A DNA stretch of 64,000 bases from contig CM056732.1 of the NCBI GenBank assembly GCA_029844215.1, positions 51,321,007 to 51,385,006 of the forward strand, in the 5' to 3' direction. Below, in pieces: positions 34,955 through 45,992 of the stretch. How positions within the stretch are numbered: position 1 is the first letter of the stretch; every line of letters starts with the position of its first letter. Source of the DNA: Przewalskia tangutica (Eukaryota; Streptophyta; Magnoliopsida; Solanales; Solanaceae). Below the pieces are notes generated by a model. It was not told the origin of the DNA. It did no database searches and saw nothing but the letters and a program-made list of their open reading frames with translations. The translations under genes and the position numbers were made by a program.

Positions 34955-36114
34955 CCCCCCCTTAAGTTGCAAGACTCTTCATCCACTTAACAAATTCCAA
35001 GTCTCAAAACTCCCTCCCCCGTAGACAGCTCGTCAAACTCCTCCCCTTGTTGATTTCATGAAAACCCTTGGTAGAGAAAAATGTCTTCAAGTATTGTTAC
35101 TATTCCAAAATACCTTAGCCTAAATTCCTTGAAATTTTCCTAAGTTACCTCCATACTAAAAGCCCGGAAATACTACTTTATTTCCTTTAGTCACAAAACG
35201 AAACCCTAGGAAAAATCTTCATTGTTGGTTGAAGTATTTAGTAGAAGTGTTTAGAAACTTCTAAGGGTTTCTTGGAGCATTGGAGCGTTCAGAATTGGAG
35301 CTAAACGTTGCTCAGGATCGACATATAATCTTGGATAATTTTGGGCTTATCGAGGTAATGATCTTTATACCCCTATTGTAATTGGATATTACATGTTGTA
35401 GTAATGTATAGTTGAGTATACTATATGTAGAATGAATATTGGAAAGGATTGAACTGTATTTACATTGGATTTGTATTCTGATGAACTTGTGTAGTATATC
35501 CGTGGTAGAATTGAACACGCCAGGTTAGGCGTGTAATCCGGGAGTTGTTGGCACAGTAGCGGGCACGAGTAGGAGGAGATTTATGTGGTGGTTTCAAAGG
35601 GGAGGTCTTGAATTTTACGTAGAATAAGGAATCTTGTATTTAGAATATTCTACGAAGAGATCTAGAAGTTGATAGACGTTTTATGGCCATTATAGGTTGA
35701 AGTACTGCGAGTAGCGTATTCTACTTGAAGGGTGGAAAAGGCTAGCAGGATTACAGTACTTTGGAGCTTTTTACTATTTGTCGATAATCGTCGCGAGGTA
35801 TGTGAACCTCTTCCTATCTTTTCTAGCATGATTGTATGAACTATGTAGTACGGTAGACGTACGTGTGCTAAACGAAGTAGGTTGGTTTAAAACATAAAGT
35901 GTTATAACGGCTTTATGGGAAGTTTGTTATAACAACTTTATGTAGGTAAAGAAATAGTTTGTGGTTTTTAAAAGATAAGAGACTTGACTTATTAATGACT
36001 TGATGTGAAATGCTACGGACTTGGTTTGTGTTAAAAGTTGTGAAACCGCATTTATGAGAAATGGGTAATTGGGTTTTAAAAAGGAATAAGTTATATTGAT
36101 TTCGGAAATGAGAA

Positions 36115-36290
36115 TAAGTATCGAACAAACCACTGCAGCGTTAATAAAGGAAAATGTATTGACTAATTAATTATTATCAAAACCAATAGAAACCTCCATC
36201 TGCATAGAAGTTAAGATAAGACAAAATTGTATTACATTTCCTAGATCATGGCTGCTTTAGTAAGATTGTCATAAACAAATATAACCTACT
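36115..36290 (+). repeat. shared LTR cassette (A2 5' LTR copy)
   Basis: Reverse complement of the cassette at 3607-3765 in A1, including 'gaaacctccatctgcataga' and 'atcatggctgctttag'. A second A2 copy lies at 42010-42180 in the 3' LTR. Confidence 0.7.
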
Positions 36291-36854
36291 CACACATAGA
36301 CTTATGTTACTCAAATTGTTTTAAAAGAGATTACGTTGTTAAGTGATTAAGACTACGAGCTATGAAATCTTTCGAAAATAAGAGACTTGAGTAATTGAAA
36401 TTAGGCAACTTGAACTTTTGGAAAAGAATGTTGTTACTTGATTTTTAAAAGGGAAAGTGTTTTGGTTTAAAAAGGGCATGGTATTATCTTAATTTGGTTT
36501 AAAAAGGAAAGTATGGAAGTTGTTTTGGTTTACTTAAAATGTTAGTCACTCTATCTTGATAATACGGGCGGGTGACCTTTGTAAAAGAAATGGATCTTTT
36601 AAAAAGAATTTAACGTACGTAGTACTTTGGGGTTAAAACCTGGACTTTGGCATAAAATGAAAGTACCTTGAGTTGTGTGTAACTTGCCTATGTTTGCGTG
36701 TGATAGCCTTGTCGTGCTAGTATTGTATTTCTATACCACGCGCCTCTCGATGGAGGGCGGCTGATTTGTTATGATCTTACTTGGGCGTCTGGCGGTGTGA
36801 GCTTTCCACCGCACGCGTGATTATTATTCCATGGACTAGCTCTCCATGAGGTTT

Positions 36855-37215
36855 CTTGATTCGACTTGGTATCCGTAGTTGGCTCGTGCTTGCCCAGGTC
36901 GTAGCTGATTCGACAGTATCGGTAGTTAGCCTTCGTGCTTGCCCGTTCGGTTTTGTGGAAGTCTCGTGATTCGGCTTGGTATCCGGTAGTTAGTCTTCGT
37001 ACTTGCCCGCCGACTACGTGGCGCAGTGGTATCCGTAGTTGGCTTTCGTACTTGCCACAGGTCGGCCGTGGTATGGTTATATAGATTTGTTGGTACGGCT
37101 TTGGTATCCGTAGTTGGCCGTGCTTGCCGCGATTAATGATGCGGCTTTGGTATCCAGTAGTTAGCCTTCGACTTGCCCGTCACGGTTTTATGACACACGT
37201 GGGACACGGTGTTCA
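36855..37215. repeat. minisatellite in A2 5' LTR
   Basis: About six units share 'ttggtatccgtagttggc' and CGTGCTTGCCC, with 50-60-base spacing and variable small gaps. The equivalent in the 3' LTR is 42750-43110. Confidence 0.8.
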
Positions 37216-37859
37216 TGTGTACTCCTTGGTGTGGTTATCGTGGTATCGCGGTGAGGAAGGTGTTCCACGCATGATTGATGTTGCGGGCATGAGACCCATA
37301 GTTATAATTAGTGATAACTTTGAGGCGTGAGTCCACGACTTACGCGTATCGCTACATATTATGTCGTAGTTTGGTTATCATATATGTCTCTGCTTTATAT
37401 AGACTACTATGATTTCATTCTGATATTTTCATTTCACATACTTGGTACTGTTATCGACCTCGCCCGGGCTGCGTTCATCTGCAGTAGAGTACATCGGTTG
37501 TTGATCTCGCCATGGATCACGTCAGCGTATTGGGAAGCTCTGTTTCTCCGGAGGCTTATCTTTTGGTATGTTTCCCTGAGTTGTAGGGTCTTGTACATTC
37601 AGGGGTATGGCGGGGCCCTGTCCCGTCATAGTTGTGGTTACATTCTTAGAGGTGCAGAAATGCGATTGTGGCGGGGTTGTAAAGGATGTAATCGATTCTG
37701 TATATATATGCAAGAAGGCAACTGTTTTGGTTGGCCTATTTTATTATCATATCTCTTGTTTCATGTTTAAGTTTTTATTTTCCGCTGATTTTTCTCTGAT
37801 GTTGTATCACTAGGGTGCCCGGGTAAGGCACGATCAGCGCCCGAGGTCGGGTCGTGACA

Positions 37860-38061
37860 AAAGTGGTATCGAGCGATTAGTCCTCGGAAAGTGTCTGACG
37901 CACCGTGTCTAGTAAGTCTTGATTATCGGTATGTTGTGCACCACATCTATAATCGGGAGGTCGCAGGACATTTAGGATTGGTTTCTATTCTTCTCACTCG
38001 AGATCGTGCCTTAGAGGCGTGTCGTAAGTTGGACTCCTCCGACGTATTCTTTTGTACGATT
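37860..38061 (+). other. A2 primer-binding site and leader
   Basis: TGGTATCGAGC at 37864-37874 aligns with the initiator tRNA-Met site but lacks one A (TGGTATC-GAGC). The following leader matches those of G and A1. The same one-base gap is found in element F. Confidence 0.75.
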
Positions 38062-39270
38062 ATGCCTCTACGCAAGGCAGCGAGCCCGGAAGGGCAAGGC
38101 AGCGAGGAGGCTGCGAGTAGAGCACGGAGGGTTACGGGGACAGAGGCCCGGTCTTTGCAGGTGGTGCTGAGACGGCGGATTTCTACGACGGCCCAGAGTT
38201 TAGAGCAGCAGCGGTAGCTCACGGGGCCACGATACTCGAGCCTCCACCCCACGGCCAGAACAGAGGATATGGGTTGCAGGAGATGGCCCAATTACTAGTT
38301 AGGTTTATGGCGAGACTTGAGGGCGACGGAGCCGTGGTACGATGAGTGCACCCAGGCCGATAGTTGGAGACCGGGACTTCTTAAGTTCTGATCCACCGTT
38401 GTTCTATGGATCGAGCGGAGGATGAACCTCGGGAGTTTATCCGAGCGATTCTGACGGATCATGAGTGATCAAGGCCTCGAGGCGGTCGGTGGTATTGGGT
38501 TCGCGTCGCCGCGTGATACTGCGATCAGTTTGATTCATAGGAAGCGTCGGGGAGCATGCGCTTCCAGCTGTATGGGACGAGTTCTCAGGGGCATTTCTTG
38601 CACATTTCTTGCCCCCACGGATGAGAGGCTCGGCCGGCAGATTTTTGATGTTGAGGCGGGGCGGGCGTATGGTTCGAGTACAACGTGGAGTTCGACTCGT
38701 TGGCCCGATATGTCCCGGCGTTAGTGGCAATTATGGAGGACAGAGTGCACCGCTACGTCACGGGGCTCGATGACTACTTGGCAGAGGCTTGCTCGGGTGT
38801 TGCTCTTCAGCCAGGCATGGACATTGCCGCGTAGGCTTATGCGCGGGTGTGAGGCGGAGAGGTCGACGGAATGGCCGGGATCGCGAGAAGAGGCGAGAAC
38901 AGCAGGTCTTTTGGCGACTTTGAGGCGGACCGCCTCGTGAGACTAGTTATGCGCCTCCGCCCGATCTGAGCGGTCCTCCGCGATCTTGGGCATCCAGAGT
39001 ATTCGGAGCGGTCGGGCTCGAGGTTGAGTTTCGGGGAGTAGTGGTGTTGGCGGATGAGGCCACCCACCTCGGTGTGGCGTTGCGGTAAGATCCATAAGGG
39101 AAGTGTCGTGCTAGTTTGGGAGTTTGCTTTACATGCGGCGGCGGGGCCATTATGCGGCCGTCCGACCGGAGGTGGCACTAGTGGGATAGCATGCACTACG
39201 GATCGATTGCGGGTTCTTCACCTTCAATAGCGGCGGGATGTTCATATCTGCGAGCCACGGCGGTAGGTCG
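38062..39270 (+). pseudogene. gag: A2 gag remnant
   Basis: The start is the ATG at 38062, giving MPLRKAASPEGQGSEEAASR, comparable with A1. After a stop, other frames give RDTAI near 38514 and then, at 38676-38834, EYNVEFDSLARYVPALVA followed by MEDRVHRYVTGLDDYLAEAC and QPGMDIAA, ending in TAG. The zinc-knuckle zone (39070-39190) keeps CFTCGGG-like Cys pairs, but the His and last Cys are out of frame. No protease or RT follows. It is the same gag as in A1, F and G, with at least three frame breaks. Confidence 0.78.
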
Positions 39271-39659
39271 CGGTGGAAGATCCCAGTTTTAGCGGTCCTT
39301 TGAATCGCTTATTTGAAATCTTTCAGATATAACCTTAACCCTCTAGAGTTTAGTATGCTTGATATGATGATCTTATTATTGTGTACTATGTACGGATAGC
39401 GTTGTGTTATTTGTGAGTTAGAAAACATGGTTAGTTGAAAGGATAAGTATGGGGACATGGAAGGTGTGAACCTTAGAATATTACACGTTGAGACCTTAGA
39501 TGTAAGGCCGTCTTGAGTAAAGGATTTTACGGTTAACCCTTGTCGGAGTGCATAGTATACGTGGAGTTTTGTGTGATAATTCCATGGGTAGTGTGAGATG
39601 AAGTGGTAGCTTTCATGGCGTGAATTAGTAAGATTGTTCCGATCGGGAACAAGAGTTTA

Positions 39660-39905
39660 GCGCGATTATGGGTCGGGTTGGAGACCATTCGCGTCAACCC
39701 GTCTTGGTATGAGGTGGGGTCGGTTCAGGTGTTCCTCCGGTGGTAGGTCACGAGGGTGCTAGGCCGTGTTTAGGTAACCATCGTATGAGTTCGTGGATAT
39801 GTTCGACGAGAATCGGATCGTGAAGGCGGGAATGGCCTTAAAGGAATTTGAGGCTAGTAAGATGACCAAGTTTGGAGGTAGTGACTCAAGGTTTTGGAAA
39901 GCAAG
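39660..39905 (+). other. A2 copy of the conserved post-gag segment
   Basis: It matches A1, C, E and F. Here an open frame at 39793-40005 (70 residues) reads through it and contains FEASKMTKFGG. Because the frame is broken in A1, C and F, the coding status is doubtful; conservation is clearest at the nucleotide level. Confidence 0.65.
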
Positions 39906-40217
39906 TGATGAAGGGAGTGTGGTAAGTGTACTAGAAAGAATTCGGGTGTATGAGAGAAGTGCGAGTAAGAAAGGAAGTGAATGTGTGTTAAGAGGTCGGA
40001 AGTGATTTTTTTTTTTTGTGAAGTGAAGGTGCGAAGAGAGTATCCTTTGGACCAGGAGTGAGAGTTAGTGTTGTTTTTCATCTTATAGGTGAATCCTCGT
40101 TGGCTTGGATTTGGGTTTTTTGCGTGTGTTATATTATGACCATTGGTGGCACAATTGGTTTCGTAAGTATAGTAGTGGAGACTATACCGGCGCTTGTATG
40201 TTGGGAGACTTAGAAGG

Positions 40218-40252
40218 AACATTCGGGACGAATGTTTCTAAGGGGGAGATAA
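40218..40252 (+). other. A2 palindrome and polypurine tract
   Basis: AACATTCG-GGA-CGAATGTT at 40218-40236 is followed by TAAGGGGGAGATAA, which abuts the LTR start TGTTACACC at 40253. Confidence 0.9.
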
Positions 40253-40859
40253 TGTTACACCCCGTAGTTCCAGGGTATGTATGTGAAGACGTACGTACGA
40301 GAATACGACATTAAGATTGGAAAGGAAGAAAGATGTGATTTTTCGACGGAAACGTTTCCGGTTTTTGTGAAGGAAAAAGGTTCGTTAATGGGAATTGGAG
40401 TTCCAGATTCGGTATTCGGACTTCTGGGATTATTTTAGAAGTATTGGAATTTTATTTCCGGAATTGGTCACGCGGGGCCCACGGGAGGATTTACGGTTTT
40501 GTGGGGCCCACTTTATTTTCGAATTTTTGGCATTACGGATTTTTCCGAGAGATGAAATATTGGACCAATAGGAGGGCGACATGTGGCACCCTTAGGTGGC
40601 ATGTTGGACGAAATAATGGGCAAGTGGCAATCGAAGTCAAAGTCTTGCAAGACATTTCTTTGGGATAGTGGGAGTAGGTGTGGGGCGTTTTCTTGAGCAT
40701 GTGGATGGCCACATGTCTCTTTGTTGTGGGGGACATATGTCCCAAAGTTGTGGTGGACATATGTCCCATTATTGTGGTGTACACTTGGTTGGAAGACTTC
40801 ATTCTTCACTGATCCAAATCTCCACCCTACACATGTTTTAATCTTGGCCATTGGGGTCC

Positions 40860-40867
40860 TATAAATA
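40860..40867 (+). promoter_or_regulatory. A2 3' LTR TATA box
   Basis: TATAAATA is in the same context as in the 5' LTR. Read-out from a 3' LTR would run into the flanking H1 sequence. Confidence 0.55.
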
Positions 40868-42009
40868 CCCCCTTAAGTTTCAAGACTCTTCATCCACTTA
40901 ACAAATTCCAAGTCTCAAAACTCCTCCCTTAGAAAGCTCTCGTCCAAACTCCCTCCCCTTCTGTTGATTTCACAAACCCCTTGGTAGAAAAATGTCTTCA
41001 AGTATTGTAACTATTCCAAAATACCTTAGCCTAAATTCCTTGAAATTTTCCTAAGTTACCTCCATACTAAAAGCCCTAAATACTACTTTATTTCCTTTAG
41101 TCACAAAACGAAACCACAGGAAAAATCTTCATTGTTGGTTCAAGTATTTAGTAGAAGTGTTTAGAAACTTCTAAGGGTTTCTTGAGCATTGGAGCGTTCA
41201 GATTGAGCTAAACGTTGCTCGGGATCGACATATAATCTTGGATAATTTTGGGCTTATCGGTAATGATCTTTATCCCCTATTGCAATTGGATATTACATGT
41301 TGTAGTAATGTATAGTTGAGTATACTATATGTAGAATGAATATTGGAAAGGATTGAACCAGATTTACATTGGACCGTATTTACGAGACTTGTGTAGTATA
41401 TCTGGGTAGAATTGAACACGCCAGGTTAGACGTGTAATCCTGAGAGTTGTTGGCCAGTATGCCCGAGTAGAGGAGGAGATTTATGTGGTTTCGTGGGGAG
41501 GTGCCGAATTTTCTCAGAATAAGGAATCTTGTATTTAGAATATTCTACGAAGAGATCTAGAAGTTGATAGACGTTTTATGGCCATTATAGGTTGAAGATC
41601 GCGAGTAGCGTATTCTACTTGAAGGGTGGAAAAGGCTAGCGGATTACAAGATTTGGAGCTTTTGCTATTTGTCGATAATCGTCGCGAGGTATGTGAACCT
41701 CTTCCTATCTTTTCTAGCATGATTGTGTGAACTATGTAGTACTGAGACGACGTGTGCTAAACGAAGTAGGTTGGTTTAAAACATAAAGTGTTATAACGGC
41801 TTTATGGGAAGTTTGTTATAACAACTTTATGTAGGTAAAGAAATAGTTTGTGGTTTTTAAAAGATAAGAGACTTGACTTATTAATGACTTGATGTGAAAT
41901 GCTACGGACTTGGTTTGTGTTAAAAGTTGTGAACCGCATTTATGAGAAATGGGTAATTGGGTTTTAAAAAGGAATAAGTTATATTGATTTCGGAAATGAG
42001 AATAAGTAT

Positions 42010-42180
42010 CGAACATACCACTGCAACGTTAATAAAGGAAAATGTATTGACTAATTAATTATTATCAAAACAAGTAGAAACCTCCATCTGCATAGAAGTT
42101 AAGATAAGACAAAATTGTATTACATTTCCTAGATCATGGCTGCTTTAGTAAGATTGTCATAAACAAGTATAACCGACTCA
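42010..42180 (+). repeat. shared LTR cassette (A2 3' LTR copy)
   Basis: Second A2 copy of the cassette at 36115-36290, nearly identical to it. Confidence 0.7.
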
Positions 42181-42749
42181 CACATAGACTTATGTTACTC
42201 AAATTGTTTTAAAAGAGATTACGTTGTTAAGTGATTAAGACTACGAGCTATGAAATCTTTCGAAAATAAGAGACTTGAGTAATTGAAATTAGGCAACTTG
42301 AACTTTTGGAAAAGAATGTTGTTACTTGATTTTTAAAAGGGAACGTGTTTTGGTTTAAAAAGGGCATGGTATTATCTTAATTTGGTTTAAAAAGGAAAGT
42401 ATGGAAGTTGTTTTGGTTTACTTAAAATGTTAGTCACTCTATCTTGATAATACGGGCGGGTGACCTTTGTAAAAGAAATGGATCTTTTAAAAAGAATTTA
42501 ACGTACGTAGTACTTTGGGGTTAAAACCTGGACTTTGGCATAAAATGAAAGTACCTTGAGTTGTGTGTAACTTGCCTATGTTTGCGTGTGATAGCCTTGT
42601 CGTGCTAGTATTGTATTTCTATACCACCGCGTCTCTCGATGGAGGGCCGGCTGATTTGTTATGATCTTACTTGGATGTACCGGCAGTGACGGAGCATTCC
42701 ACGGGTACGCTTCTGTGATTATTATTCCATGGACTAGCTCTCCATGAGG

Positions 42750-43110
42750 TTTTACTGATTCGGCTTGGTATCTGGTAGTTGGCTCTCGTACTTGCCCCGA
42801 AGTCGTGGCTGATTCGGCTTGGTATCCGTAGTTAGCCTTCGTGCTTGCCCTGTTCGGTTTGTGGACGAAGTCTCGTGATTCCGCGGTATCGGTAGTTAGT
42901 TCGATTTGCCCGCCCGCCTACGTGGCGCAGTGGTATCTCGTAGTTGGCTTTCTTACTTGCCCCGGGTCGCCGTGGTATGGTTATATAGATTTGTTGCACG
43001 GCTTTGGTATTCGGTAGTTGGCCGCATTTTCCCGGCCGATTGATGACGCGCTTTGGTATCTGGTAGTTAGCCTTCGTACTTTCCCCGACGGTTTATGACA
43101 TAGGTGGGAC
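42750..43110. repeat. minisatellite in A2 3' LTR
   Basis: This is the counterpart of 36855-37215, with a different pattern of small insertions and deletions. Confidence 0.8.
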
Positions 43111-43766
43111 TCGTGTTCATGTACTCGTGTGGTTATCGTGATCGCCGGCAGGCGGAAGGTGTTCCACGCATGATTGATGTTGCGGGCATGAGACCCATAG
43201 TAATAATTGAGTGATAACTTTGAGGCGTGAGTCCGACTTGACGTGGATCGCATATTATGTAATCGTAGTTTGGTTATCATATATGTCTCCTGCTTTATAT
43301 AGACTACTATGATTTCATTTACGATTTTCGCCACATACTTGGTACTGTTGCATCGACCTCCTTCGGCCGCGCTCATGCCGCAGTAGAGGTACATCGGTTG
43401 TTGATCCTCGCCATGGATCACTCAACAGATTGGGAAGCTCCGTTTCTCCGGAGGCTTATCTTTTGGTATGTTTCCCTGAGTTGTAGGTTCTTGTACAGTC
43501 AGGGGTATGGCGGGGCCCTGTCCCGTCATTGTTGTGGTTACAGTCTTATGTGTCCGTAGTAATCTTGTAGAGCGTGGTTGTAAGGATGTAACTGCTCGCC
43601 AGATATATGCAAGAAGGCAACCGTTTTGGTTGGCCTATTTTATTATCATATCTCTTGTTTCATGTTTAAGTTTTTATTTTCCGCTGATTTTTCTCTGATG
43701 TTGTATCACTAGGGTGCCCGGGGTAAGGCACCAGTCGCGGGCCCGATGTCGGGTCGTGACAATGCG

Positions 43767-44268
43767 TTCTTGAGATTTAAGGTTTTAAAGCTTCTAAACG
43801 ATATAAAATTATATTTAAATAAATCCTAACCCATATTATCATTAACTACCGTTACATAATCATACAAAACAGCCCAGGCTCTGATACCACTGAAGGGTTT
43901 TGTCGGATTCGTGTACGCAGCGAAATTTGAAAATTTATGTTTCAAACTCGATAGACGGACGAATTGTATGATGAATATGTAATGATATAAACATACAAAC
44001 ACGTTGTTAATCGTAATACTTCGAATGAAAACTTACAGTTTGTATAATCTGAAATCTTCAATGTGTACCGAGGGTGAGCACGCAATAGTTCCTCGATTGC
44101 AAGTTCTAAAAACTCCGATGTAGTTTACTCTTTCGTAAAGCTAGAAAATCCGACAGAGTTTTGAGATAGAATAATCTTAATGAATTAAGTGTGTAAAAAT
44201 AATGATAGACCCTCTATTTATAGCTGTGAAATGCAGCTAGGGTTCCCACGTGGGCCAGGCCCAGAAAT
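43767..44268 (-). mobile_element. H1: leader, primer site and LTR fragment, right part
   Basis: It matches 49883-50379. On the minus strand an LTR ending CAAAACCCTTCA (plus-strand start at 43891) is followed by TGGTATCAGAGCC, the initiator tRNA-Met site. A TATA box (minus TATAAATA) is at 44215-44222. The match to the H2 LTR stops at 44268. It is a 1.33-kb fragment of the same kind of element as H2, lacking coding sequence. Confidence 0.7.
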
Positions 44269-44751
44269 ACATTTCAAATTAGTTTATTTGTTCTTGTTTT
44301 CCTTCAGAGATGTTTACTTTTGCATATGAATTCTCAAACTCAAGGTTCCATAAGAACATTAAGGTTTCATGAAGAGAGAAGAAATGTTAATTATTAAACC
44401 ATAGTATATTTTATTGCATTGGATGTATTATATAAAACAATAATAAATATTAGTCCAATGTCATTATAACTATCTCCGTCATATATTTATATGACTAAAT
44501 CTTACGATATAGAAGACGTGAAAATTGTAAATGTAAGGCACCAAAAAGAAAAAAATTGGGAAATATTCAATTTGGTGCACTATTTAAGAAATACATATTT
44601 ACCTGGTTGTAGGTTTATATTTATGGGGTTAAATTTATAAAATTAATTTTTTTAGGGTAAATCTTGTAAAAGGAAAAACAAAAACAAGGGTCAAAAATTG
44701 AAAGTGAAAAAAATAAAAATAAATGTTTTATTATTTTGTAAATTCTATAAG
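44269..44751. other. unassigned AT-rich stretch
   Basis: About 480 bases, very AT-rich, with several A-runs. There is no open frame of note and no match to other parts of the window. It lies between the H1 fragment and the LINE. It could be the remaining 3' part of the copia element, host sequence, or the site of a deletion. Confidence 0.5.
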
Positions 44752-45992
44752 AACAACAACAATAACATACTCAGTGAAATTCCATAACGTGGGGCCTGGG
44801 GAGGGTAGAGTGTACGCAGACCTTACCTCTACCTTGGTAGGTAGAGCGGTTGTTTCTGAGAGACCCTCAGCTCAAGACAAATCACAAGTACAAGCAAAGT
44901 AAGATAAACAAAGCGACTAAGCCATGATAGAAAATTCTGAAAAAAGAAGCAATAACTAATGCAGGTAACTAAGATAAACAAAATACACATAGCATCATAA
45001 ATCAAACGACCGATGACTATAAAGCAATATTGTGCCTACTAGTATGATAGGCTAAGCGGGCCTACAATAATAACACTGCAACTACCCTGTTGTAAGCGTA
45101 GGTAGAACTACGCTAGACTACCTACTACCCTTCTACCCTAATCCTTGTCCTCCGTAACCCATATCTAAATTCATGTCCTCAGTGAGTTGCTCCTGTACCA
45201 TATCTCATCTAATCACATCTCTCCAATACATCTTCGGCCTACCTCTACCCCTCATGTACCCGGCCCAAAGTCAACCTCTCACACCTCCGTCTTTGTGGCA
45301 TTTGTGTCTCTTCTCTACACGTGTCTGAACCATCTCAACATCGCTTCTCGCATCTTATCTGCCACTGAGGCGACTCCCACTTTATCCTAAATATCATCAT
45401 TTCTATTTCTATCCCTCTTTGTATACCCACACATCCATCTTAGCATCCCCATCTCCGCAACTTTCATGTTTTGGGTGTGCGAAGTCTTGACCAGCCAACA
45501 CTCCGCCCCATATAACATAGTCAGTCTAACCACCACCCTATAGAACTTTCCTTTAAGTTTTGATGGCACATTTTTATCACACAAGACTCCAAATGTGAGC
45601 TTCTATTTCATCTACTCTGCCCTAATACCATGTGTGACATCGTCATCAATCTCTCCATTCCCTTGGATAATAGACCTGAGGTACTTGAAGCTTCCTTTCT
45701 TTGAAATGATCTGAGAACCAAGCCTCACATTCACTCATTTCTCAAGGTCGCTCCCGTTACTGAACCACACTATGTATTTTGTCTTGGTCCTACTCAGCCT
45801 GAACCCTTTAGACTACAGAGTCAGTCTCTAAACCTCCGACTTAGAGTTCACTCTGCTGCGAGTTTATCAATTAGGACTATGTCGTCTGTAAATAACATAC
45901 ACCATGGCACCTCTCGTTGGATTTGTCGCATCGGTCCATCCATTACCAATGCAAATAGGAATGGGCTAAGAGTTGATCTCTGGTGCAGCCCC
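44752..45992 (-). mobile_element. 5'-truncated RTE-type LINE
   Basis: Minus strand. The 3' end has short GTT-rich repeats after a tail containing 'ggtctgcgtacactctaccc', typical of plant RTE LINEs and Au-type SINE tails. Upstream, in shifting frames, are SPFLFALVMDG, then FTDDIVLID (the RT active-site box, usually F-A-D-D), and at 45584-45387 CDKNVPSKLKGKFYRVVVRL, TMLYGAECW and MLRWMCGYTKRDR. These are the C-terminal RT motifs of RTE. The 5' end is cut within RT at about 45992, where copia sequence begins, so it inserted into the copia element as a truncated copy. Frameshifts and stops are present. Confidence 0.85.

Larger units (their letters stand above)
34337..37859 (+). repeat. A2 5' LTR
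   Basis: It starts TCTTACACCCCGTAG where the 3' LTR has TGTTACACCCCGTAG, so one base of the terminal TG is changed. It ends GGGTCGTGACA. A TATA box is at 34947-34954. An incomplete tandem pair around 34797-34865 carries ACATATGTCCCA. Confidence 0.92.
34337..43761 (+). mobile_element. A2: complete gag-only Ty3/gypsy LTR element
   Basis: It is flanked by ATGCG at 34332-34336 and 43762-43766. The same host sequence without insertion is present at 49878-49882, which confirms the junctions. The LTRs, 34337-37859 and 40253-43761, are about 3.5 kb. The internal region of 2,393 bases holds primer site, gag remnant, post-gag segment, palindrome and polypurine tract. There is no pol. The LTR pair differs little (long identical runs at the 5' ends), so this is a young insertion. 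Orientation is plus, opposite to G and A1. Confidence 0.92.
40253..43761 (+). repeat. A2 3' LTR
   Basis: It starts TGTTACACCCCGTAG and ends GGGTCGTGACA. TATAAATA is at 40860-40867. Near 41742 the conserved GTACG palindrome present in the 5' LTR (about 35848) is disrupted by small gaps. Confidence 0.92.
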
